Shown: positions 1-6,449 of the stretch, piece by piece
How positions within the stretch are numbered: the stretch's first letter is position 1
How the letters are laid out: each line of letters begins with the position of its first letter
From: Lachnospiraceae bacterium
GTDB lineage: Bacteria; Bacillota; Clostridia; Lachnospirales; Lachnospiraceae
NCBI GenBank assembly: GCA_014804795.1
Contig: JAAUZC010000012.1
Span: forward strand, 7,076-71,075
Length of the DNA: 64,000 nucleotides
Direction: 5' to 3'
Position numbers and translations under genes: made by a program
The notes under the pieces: model-generated
Seen by the model: the letters and a program-made list of their open reading frames with translations, nothing else
Databases searched by the model: none
Told to the model about the DNA's origin: nothing

Positions 1-1200
1 GTCAATGACGCCACCACAGACATTAATACTTATCTGTCCGAGAATCTGTCCGGCATGAAAATTACCCAGATTTTTAACAGGGAGCAGCAGAAGATGAATG
101 ATTTCCTGGATCGCAGCCGGAAGCTGCAGAAAGCCAGGCTGAACAGGATGTTTGTATTCGGGATTTTTCAGCCTATGGTCTACATGCTTTATATTTCCTC
201 GAACCTGTGCCTGTTTTATTTCGGGGCAAAGGGGTATATCAGGGATATTCATTATTTTGGACAGGTGATTGACAGCAGCATCATGGTGTCCTTTTATATG
301 TATATTTCCCGGTTTTTTAATCCCATCCAGACTCTGGCGGAGCAGTTCGATATGCTGCAGCGTTCCTTTGCTGCGGCAGAGAAAATATTCATCATTCTGG
401 ATATGGTGCCGGAGGTAGTGGACGAACCGGATGCGATAGAGTTGCCGGAGTTGAAGGGAGAGATTGAATTCAGGGATGTATGGTTTTGTTATAAACCCGA
501 TGAGTGGGTACTGAAGGGAGTGTCATTTCATGTGGAGCCAAAGCAGACGGTGGCCTTTGTAGGCTCTACCGGCTCCGGGAAGACTACGATCCTCAGCCTG
601 ATCTGCCGCAATTATGATATTCAGAAGGGACAGATTCTGATTGACGGAATTGATATCCGGAAAATCAAGATATCCTCCCTGCGGCGGCATTTCGGTCAGA
701 TGCTTCAGGATGTGTTCCTGTTCTCCGGTGATATCCGCAGCAACATCCTGCTGCGCAAGGAGAACGTGGGGGATGCGGAAGTGTGGGAGGCCTGCCGCTA
801 CGTTAACGCGGATTCCTTTATCAGCAGGCTGGAAAATGGTCTGGATGAAATCGTACGGGAGCGGGGAAATAATTTTTCTGCCGGACAGCGCCAACTGCTC
901 TCCTTTGCCCGTACCATTATCCACAGGCCTTCGGTCATGATTCTGGATGAGGCGACCGCTAACATCGATACGGAGACGGAGCTGTTGATTCAGGACAGTC
1001 TGGAAAAAATGAAGAATATCGGCACCATGCTGATCGTAGCACACAGGCTTTCCACCATTCAGCATGCAGACAATATCATTCTGCTGTCCCATGGTCAGAT
1101 TGTGGAGCAGGGCAGCCACCAGGAGTTACTGCACCAGAGGGGGCGGTATTACGACCTGTATACATTGCAGTATCATAAACAAATGCTGCAGAATTCTTAA
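1..1200 (+). CDS. ABC transporter, fused membrane and ATPase domains (5' truncated by window edge)
   Basis: This is the 3' part of a half-size exporter of the multidrug/lipid type (transmembrane domain followed by nucleotide-binding domain). The reading frame is open from base 1, so the gene begins outside the window; the Met codon at 55 is internal. The last membrane helices lie in the first third. The ATPase domain is complete: Walker A GSTGSGKTT, Q-loop near LQDVFLFSGD, signature FSAGQRQ (FSAGQ in place of the usual LSGGQ), Walker B VMILDEATANID and H-loop IVAHRLST. Such proteins usually work as homo- or heterodimers, and a partner gene may lie just upstream. The substrate cannot be told. 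The gene converges on the siroheme operon. Confidence 0.93.
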   Translation, partial: VNDATTDINTYLSENLSGMKITQIFNREQQKMNDFLDRSRKLQKARLNRMFVFGIFQPMVYMLYISSNLCLFYFGAKGYIRDIHYFGQVIDSSIMVSFYMYISRFFNPIQTLAEQFDMLQRSFAAAEKIFIILDMVPEVVDEPDAIELPELKGEIEFRDVWFCYKPDEWVLKGVSFHVEPKQTVAFVGSTGSGKTTILSLICRNYDIQKGQILIDGIDIRKIKISSLRRHFGQMLQDVFLFSGDIRSNILLRKENVGDAEVWEACRYVNADSFISRLENGLDEIVRERGNNFSAGQRQLLSFARTIIHRPSVMILDEATANIDTETELLIQDSLEKMKNIGTMLIVAHRLSTIQHADNIILLSHGQIVEQGSHQELLHQRGRYYDLYTLQYHKQMLQNS

Positions 1201-1214
1201 GATGCGGAGGAGAA

Positions 1215-1260
1215 TGCGGCGGTATGTAGTCCGCAGGGGCTGACCAATTGATGATCAGCC
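1215..1260 (+). terminator. Weak hairpins between convergent genes
   Basis: Two short inverted repeats lie after the ABC gene: TGCGG/CCGCA (1215-1235) and GGCTGA/TCAGCC (1238-1260). The second touches the stop codon of the convergent gene. Neither has a good T-tract, so a terminator role is only suggested. Confidence 0.25.
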
Positions 1261-3351
1261 TTCCGCCAAATCTGTTTTCTGCCTTTTTTGGTCGTGCAAA
1301 ATGGTCTTGACAATGCCATCCGCAGAGATTTCCTCAGATATCAAAAACAGGTCGTCAGTGTATTGTGACAAAGTTTGTGCGGTAACGCTGCCGATGCAGA
1401 CGCAGCGGGTTTGCTCCGGAATCCCGCCATATTTTTGGGCAAACTGCTTCACACCGCCTGCGCTGGAAAAAGTAAGGTAATCCAATTTGGGGAGCGGACT
1501 GACGCAGGCTTCGCTTTCTAAGTCATAAATCGGAATATCTTCAACAGAAAAGCCTGACCCACGCAGTATTTCAGGCAGGGCAGGAGTGGCAACTGCAGAG
1601 CGGAACAATATGATCTGTTCCCCGCGTTTCGCTGCAGCCGCAATTTCGATGGCCAAAGCTTCGCTTGTAAAGGTATTCGGGCATAAGTCGGCATGTATGC
1701 CGTACTGTGCTAGCGCAGCACCGGTTGCTGCGCCGATGACCGCGAATTTATGTGTCCTTAGAGAAAGCGGGGTGATGTTTTTTCGCACAATCTGCCGGAA
1801 AAAGGTGTTGACTCCGTTGGCGCTGGTAAATACCAGCCAGCAGCATTGTTCTGCCAAAATCTGTAGATCAAATTCCAAGGGAAGCTCTTTTATTTCTGAA
1901 CGCATTACCCATACCGCCTCTGCACCGAGTGACTGCAGAGCATTCATTTGTTTTTCCGCAATTTCCTGTGTGCCTGTGATACCGATACGAAGTCCACTCA
2001 ACCGGTCGGAGGGAGCGGATAGATCCATAGCGGCTACGTCGCCAATGAGAATAATTGCCGGTGCGGATGCATTGGCATTTTTTGCGGCCTGCTCCAGCCG
2101 GGATAGCGGGGCACGAACTCGGACAGGGTTTGGTGCATTGCCGCCGGAGATTACGGCAGAAGGTGTATTTTCGTCCTTGCCGGCTGCCATCAGCCGTGTG
2201 GTGATGGCAGGCAGCCGTTCCAGGCCCATCAGAAACACCAGTGTACCCGACAGTTTTGCCAGAGCATCAAAATCCGCCGGCAGACCGTCCGGCGTGTCTG
2301 CGGTATGGGCTGTAATGATATGTAAACTGCGGCTTACGCCCCGATGGGTAACGGGAATTCCCGCTTCAGCTGCGATACCGATTGCGGAAGGGATGCCCGG
2401 AACCTCCTGACAGGGAATGCCGGCCGCTTTTAATGCCAGTATTTCTTCACCGCCCCGGCCAAAAAGATAAGGATCCCCGCCTTTCAGGCGAACCACCCGT
2501 AAACCAGAGCGTGCCAGTTCGATAAGCTTTTGATTGATTTCAGCCTGTGATGCAGAGTGTGATTTGCTGCGCTTACCCATGTAAAGGCGTATAGCGGATT
2601 CCGGCACCGCATCCAGCAATGCCGGATCGATCAGGTCATCGTACACCACCGCCTGGCACTGCCGCAGCAGCCGCAATCCACGCATGGTGATCAGATCTGC
2701 CTTGCCGCAGCCTGCGCCCACCAGCGCAACGCTGCCAAGCGGTTCATCGGCAATATATTTTTCCGTTTCTTCCTGCGTCAACGGCGCACCTTTTGCCATG
2801 CAGGCATCAAACAGTCTGCGAAACACTGCTGCGCGTTTATGCTGCTCCGGTATGGAAGCTTTCAGTGCCGGACGTATACACTCCAGCCAGGAAAGAAGCT
2901 TGTCTAAACTTTCCGGAAGCAGTTCCCGCAATCGTTCTTTAAAATAGGCTGTCGCAACAGGACTTGCTCCGCCGGTGGAGATTCCCGCTGAGAAAGTGCC
3001 CTGTTGTATGAGCGCCGGGAACAGAAAACTGCACAGCGCCGGATCATCTGCCACATTCACCGGAATGTGACGCTTGTAGCAAAGAACAGAGATTCTGCGA
3101 TTTGTCTCTTTATTGTCAGTGGCGGCAATGACCAGTGAAGGGCGGGGCCGCAGATCAGAAACACGGAAACTGCGTTTGCGCAGCCTCACATCAGGAAGCG
3201 TTTCAAATTCCGGCAGGACGTGCGGTGCGATTACTGTCGGGATCACACCGTAAGGCATCAGCTTCTGCAGCTTGCGAAGCGCGACTGCTCCGCCGCCTAT
3301 GATCAAAACAGATTTATTTTTTAAATTGATAAACATAGGAAACCAGGGCAT
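1255..3351 (-). CDS. Fused siroheme synthase / uroporphyrinogen-III synthase (precorrin-2 dehydrogenase - CobA - HemD)
   Basis: A 698-residue protein with three parts. Residues about 1-205 match precorrin-2 dehydrogenase/ferrochelatase (Rossmann motif IIGGGAVALRK, then ATDNKETN). Residues about 205-450 match SAM-dependent uroporphyrinogen-III methyltransferase (VALVGAGCGKADLIT, VVRLKGGDPYLFGRG, VPGIPSAIG). Residues about 455-690 match uroporphyrinogen-III synthase HemD (from LRIGITGTQEIAEKQ). It could convert hydroxymethylbilane to uroporphyrinogen III and on to precorrin-2, sirohydrochlorin and siroheme. CysG plus HemD in one chain is a known clostridial arrangement. A ribosome site AAAGGAG precedes the ATG, and the start lies 3 bp after the importer ATPase stop. 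A siroheme enzyme is encoded upstream in the same direction, so siroheme supply is the likely job; cobalamin synthesis is an alternative. Confidence 0.93.
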   Translation of the reverse strand: MPWFPMFINLKNKSVLIIGGGAVALRKLQKLMPYGVIPTVIAPHVLPEFETLPDVRLRKRSFRVSDLRPRPSLVIAATDNKETNRRISVLCYKRHIPVNVADDPALCSFLFPALIQQGTFSAGISTGGASPVATAYFKERLRELLPESLDKLLSWLECIRPALKASIPEQHKRAAVFRRLFDACMAKGAPLTQEETEKYIADEPLGSVALVGAGCGKADLITMRGLRLLRQCQAVVYDDLIDPALLDAVPESAIRLYMGKRSKSHSASQAEINQKLIELARSGLRVVRLKGGDPYLFGRGGEEILALKAAGIPCQEVPGIPSAIGIAAEAGIPVTHRGVSRSLHIITAHTADTPDGLPADFDALAKLSGTLVFLMGLERLPAITTRLMAAGKDENTPSAVISGGNAPNPVRVRAPLSRLEQAAKNANASAPAIILIGDVAAMDLSAPSDRLSGLRIGITGTQEIAEKQMNALQSLGAEAVWVMRSEIKELPLEFDLQILAEQCCWLVFTSANGVNTFFRQIVRKNITPLSLRTHKFAVIGAATGAALAQYGIHADLCPNTFTSEALAIEIAAAAKRGEQIILFRSAVATPALPEILRGSGFSVEDIPIYDLESEACVSPLPKLDYLTFSSAGGVKQFAQKYGGIPEQTRCVCIGSVTAQTLSQYTDDLFLISEEISADGIVKTILHDQKRQKTDLAEG

Positions 3352-3354
3352 TTC

Positions 3355-4122
3355 TTACATCTCCTTTGGGATACAGTAATATTGCGTGCCGTGTGGGGTA
3401 TTCATACGGTGTACGCCTACGCCGAACACCTGCTCCAGAATACCGCTTTGGTAAACAGAATCCGGTGTGCCGCAGCAAAGAAGGCGGCCTTCCTGCAATA
3501 CCGCAATGCAGTCCGATTCACGCAGTGCCAATGAAATATCATGAAGTACCAGTACGACCGCTTTTCCTTCCCTGGCAAGGGAACGGGCATTCTGCATCAT
3601 TTGAAACTGACGGCCGATATCCAGATAAGTGGTAGGTTCATCCATGAAAACGGTTTGGGTATCCTGCGCCAGTGCCATCGCCAGATATACGCCCTGACGC
3701 TGACCGCCACTAAGCTGACTGACATTGGTATCTTCGTGCTGCAGACTGCCTGTGGCTTCCATGGCATTGCGGGCAATGGCATAGTCCTGCCTGCCGTAGT
3801 GTCTGGGATAGGTCAGATAGGGAAAGCGCCCGTGCAGAACCATCCGCAGTGCCTGAATAGAGGGAGTGTTCCGGCTTTGGGTCAGAAATGCCGCCTTCCT
3901 GGCAATCTGCCTGCGTTTCAACTGCCGGATGTCCACATCGTCATATAAAACCTCACCGTTCATAGGGGGCAGCAGACCAAGCGCTGCCTTCAACAGAGTA
4001 GACTTTCCACTGCCGTTGGGACCGAGCAGAACGGTTATCTTTCCAGGCATAAATTCCATAGTAATTTTATGTATAGTAGACTTTCCGAAATACCCGGCGG
4101 AGAGATTGTTCAGCCTGATCAT
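3355..4122 (-). CDS. Iron-chelate/cobalamin/heme-type ABC transporter ATP-binding protein
   Basis: A 255-residue ATPase of the FecE/BtuD/FhuC group. Walker A is LLGPNGSGKSTLL, signature LSGGQRQGVYLAM, Walker B VFMDEPTTYLD and switch His in VLVLHDIS. It would energise import through the permease encoded just upstream: the permease stop and this ATG share the overlap ATGA, which implies translational coupling. The next gene is the siroheme synthase, so a tetrapyrrole or iron substrate is plausible, but nothing in the ATPase shows which. Confidence 0.93.
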   Translation of the reverse strand: MIRLNNLSAGYFGKSTIHKITMEFMPGKITVLLGPNGSGKSTLLKAALGLLPPMNGEVLYDDVDIRQLKRRQIARKAAFLTQSRNTPSIQALRMVLHGRFPYLTYPRHYGRQDYAIARNAMEATGSLQHEDTNVSQLSGGQRQGVYLAMALAQDTQTVFMDEPTTYLDIGRQFQMMQNARSLAREGKAVVLVLHDISLALRESDCIAVLQEGRLLCCGTPDSVYQSGILEQVFGVGVHRMNTPHGTQYYCIPKEM

Positions 4123-5132
4123 GTGTGAACTCCTTTCTGTTTAAAGAGAAGCCACAGGAAGAATGGAGCCCCCGCAAGTGCCAGTATGATGCCGACAGGC
4201 AGCTCAAACGGCGAAAATAATATTCTTGCCAGCAGATCGCACACTGTTACAAAGAAGGCGCCTCCCAGGGCGGAGGAAAGTAACAGCGGGAGACTGTTTT
4301 CGCCCGATAAATGCCGCATAGTATGGGGGATGATCAGCCCCACAAAACTGATCAGTCCGCAAAAGCTCACTGCCGCACCGGCAAGGGCTGCGGCCAAAAC
4401 CAATAAAATAAAACGCAAAGGCTGCACAGAAAGGCCGAGACTTTGAGCCGTATCACTGCCCAGTGCAAGGATGTCCATCTGCTGAGAGAGGGAGAGGGCA
4501 ATTCCCAGACTGACAAGAATCAACACAGCGGCGGGGGCAAGCTGTGTCATGGTAACACCCGTAAAGCCGCCGATACGAAAATCTGTAATGCCGATTACGG
4601 CATTCGGCACCAGTGTGACCACCGCATCAATACCGGCGCTGAACAGAGCGGATATGGCAACGCCTGCAAGAACTACGGTCATGCGGGAGGCACCGGTGCG
4701 CCACGACAAAGTCGTTACCAAAAGAACGCCTGTGAGCGCACCGCAAAATGCCACAAGGGGAGTATACTGTTGTGCTGTCGGCGAGACGGCACAGACGAAA
4801 GCCACAGCGAATCCTGCACCGGAATTGACACCGATAACACCGGGAGACGCAAGAGGGTTGCTTAAAACCGTCTGAATGATCACACCGGAAACTGCCAATG
4901 CCGCCCCCGCCAACATGGCAGCGAGGGTGCGGGGCAGACGGCTGTAAAGTATGATTCGTGAGGCAGTTAAATCAGCCTCCCTTCCGGTCAGTACATCAAG
5001 CACTTGTCCGGGCGACAACATTACTGATCCAATCCACAGACTGAGCGCCGCTGCCGCCAGGGTCAGGATGCACAGAACGGCAAAAAAAATACCGTTACTG
5101 CGCCGGGTAGAGAATATCTGCAAGCTTTTCAT
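4119..5132 (-). CDS. FecCD/BtuC-family ABC transporter permease
   Basis: A polytopic permease of about 337 residues with roughly nine or ten hydrophobic segments. It has the family's late motif SFVGLIIPHTMRHLSG, which contacts the ATPase. The ATG at 5132 is preferred over one seven codons earlier (5153), because a G-rich ribosome site (GGGGGGAAG) stands just before it. The gene still overlaps the end of the binding-protein gene by 38 bp, in another frame. With its neighbours it forms a binding-protein-dependent importer for an iron chelate, heme or corrinoid. Confidence 0.92.
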   Translation of the reverse strand: MKSLQIFSTRRSNGIFFAVLCILTLAAAALSLWIGSVMLSPGQVLDVLTGREADLTASRIILYSRLPRTLAAMLAGAALAVSGVIIQTVLSNPLASPGVIGVNSGAGFAVAFVCAVSPTAQQYTPLVAFCGALTGVLLVTTLSWRTGASRMTVVLAGVAISALFSAGIDAVVTLVPNAVIGITDFRIGGFTGVTMTQLAPAAVLILVSLGIALSLSQQMDILALGSDTAQSLGLSVQPLRFILLVLAAALAGAAVSFCGLISFVGLIIPHTMRHLSGENSLPLLLSSALGGAFFVTVCDLLARILFSPFELPVGIILALAGAPFFLWLLFKQKGVHT

Positions 5133-6123
5133 AAGCTTCCCCCCATCTTTCATTTGGTTTCAGATTGTAAAGGTTTGGATCCATCACATAATAGCGTCCT
5201 TCCTGTACGGCAGTCAGGGAGGACCAGGCGGGATTTTGCAAAAGTGTAGTTTCCAAAACCTCCCTCGCATCTGCGGGGTCCGCGCTTTGCAGCACCACAA
5301 AGATATAGTCCGGATCATGAAACAGAATGGACTCTATGCCGAGCTGTTCCAAAAGGCTGCCCTCCCTGTCTGCAATATTTTCACAGTCCAGATTGGCGAG
5401 CATTTCTCCGAGTACGCTGTCTTCACTGTTTTTTACCTTACAACTGCTTCCGGTGGCGCGGATATACAAAACGCTCGGATGTGAGCCGTCCGCTCTTGCA
5501 AGGGCATTTTCCACCTGTGACCGGACAGCGGTGCCGTAAGTTTCGTAATTTTCAGAAAAGCCGGTAATCTCCGTGCATACCTTTAACATTCGCAGATAGT
5601 CATCAAACGTATTGACAGAGAAATACGCCGTATTGATTCCCATCTCATCAAAGGCGGATTCCAGTTCCGTATTCCGGTCTGTGCCGCAGCTTGCAAGAAC
5701 AAAATCAGGATTGCAGGCAATCAGTTTTTCTATGTTCAGCTCCTTTGCAGCGCCCAAATTGACAATATCCTCCCGCAGGGGCAGATCAAAATAGGTCCAG
5801 GTGGCGTTGGTCGTAGCGACGATTTGCTCCACTCCTCCGGCAAGATACCAGATATCTGCGAAGCTGGCAATCAGACAAACCACCCTTTCCGGACGGTCAA
5901 CTGTCACCTGACGGCCTAAGTCATCCGTAAACGTTACTGCCGTTTCCGAATCTGTTTCCAAATCTGCTCTCGAATCTGTTTCTGAATCCATTTTAAAATC
6001 TGTTTTCGAATCTATTTCCGAGTCCGATTTCGGGGACGGCGGCGCATCAGCGGGACTGCCGCAGGCAGTCAGGAGCAGGGGACAGCACAAGCATAGTATA
6101 ATAACAAAATTTATTTTTTTCAC
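5095..6123 (-). CDS. Iron/cobalamin/heme-type ABC transporter substrate-binding lipoprotein
   Basis: A 342-residue periplasmic-binding-like (BtuF/FecB-type) protein. The start is GTG, supported by AAAGGA eight bases upstream; no in-frame ATG fits. A signal peptide ends in lipobox LLTAC, so it is a lipid-anchored extracellular receptor. A linker of about 40 residues rich in Ser, Asp, Thr and Glu (near residues 30-66, imperfect repeats of DSETDS type) separates the lipid anchor from the folded part. That part starts with the family pattern FTDDLGRQVTVDRPERVV. It heads the importer genes. The substrate is not determinable from sequence alone. Confidence 0.92.
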   Translation of the reverse strand: MKKINFVIILCLCCPLLLTACGSPADAPPSPKSDSEIDSKTDFKMDSETDSRADLETDSETAVTFTDDLGRQVTVDRPERVVCLIASFADIWYLAGGVEQIVATTNATWTYFDLPLREDIVNLGAAKELNIEKLIACNPDFVLASCGTDRNTELESAFDEMGINTAYFSVNTFDDYLRMLKVCTEITGFSENYETYGTAVRSQVENALARADGSHPSVLYIRATGSSCKVKNSEDSVLGEMLANLDCENIADREGSLLEQLGIESILFHDPDYIFVVLQSADPADAREVLETTLLQNPAWSSLTAVQEGRYYVMDPNLYNLKPNERWGEAYEKLADILYPAQ

Positions 6124-6200
6124 AGAGCATTTCCTTTCTGCTGCAAGTTTATTTTAGATCTGCCTTGGGCAAAGTCAAAAGCCCTGCAGTAAGTCGACAG

Positions 6201-6229
6201 GGTATATTGCCTCTCACAGTTTTCATCAA
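6201..6229 (-). promoter_or_regulatory. Candidate promoter for the importer/siroheme synthase operon
   Basis: On the minus strand a -35-like TTGATG (6224-6229) and a -10-like TATACC (6201-6206) are 17 bp apart. Each matches four of six consensus bases. It would let the four downstream genes be transcribed apart from the reductase gene. Confidence 0.35.
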
Positions 6230-6288
6230 ATGGATGCGGGCGCATTCGCCTGGCTCATTGTTCGCGGAAATAAAAAAATCGCACAGAC

Positions 6289-6342
6289 AAAAGGGCATAG
6301 ATTTCCCTTCCCACAATGGAAAGAGAAATCGTTTCAAAGCCC
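6289..6342 (-). terminator. Terminator or attenuator hairpin after the reductase gene
   Basis: Read on the minus strand, GGGC pairs with GCCC around an inner stem GATTTC/GAAATC with further TTTCC/GGAA pairing, and TTTT follows. A seven-T run comes a few bases later. It could end the reductase transcript or attenuate read-through into the importer. Confidence 0.4.
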
Positions 6343-6449
6343 TTCATCGTCTTATGCGATCCGGCAGATTAATCTTAACCGTAATATTTTAATAAAATAC
6401 AGCTTATATTTCTTGATACGATCAGCGCTTACTTTTGCGGAATGTCAGA

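Larger units (their letters stand above)
6124..6449 (-). other. 326-bp intergenic stretch with structured leader, no convincing gene
   Basis: This lies between the reductase stop and the binding-protein GTG. It holds a terminator-like hairpin (6289-6342), a candidate promoter (6201-6229), a GGCG/CGCC hairpin near 6240-6251 and a CCCTG/CAGGG hairpin followed by TTTT (about 6176-6202). A 62-codon frame (6149-6337, minus, TTG start) has no recognisable product. I looked for a cobalamin riboswitch and did not find its conserved box. Confidence 0.45.

Noticed and set aside
1586-2410. 274-codon plus-strand frame inside the siroheme synthase gene
   Set aside because: It lies wholly within a well-supported three-domain enzyme and has no family features.
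6149-6337. 62-codon minus-strand frame in the importer leader
   Set aside because: TTG start without a ribosome site, no recognisable sequence, and it coincides with hairpin structures.
6124-6449. Cobalamin riboswitch before the BtuFCD-like importer
   Set aside because: The conserved B12-box and core pairing elements were not found on the minus strand.
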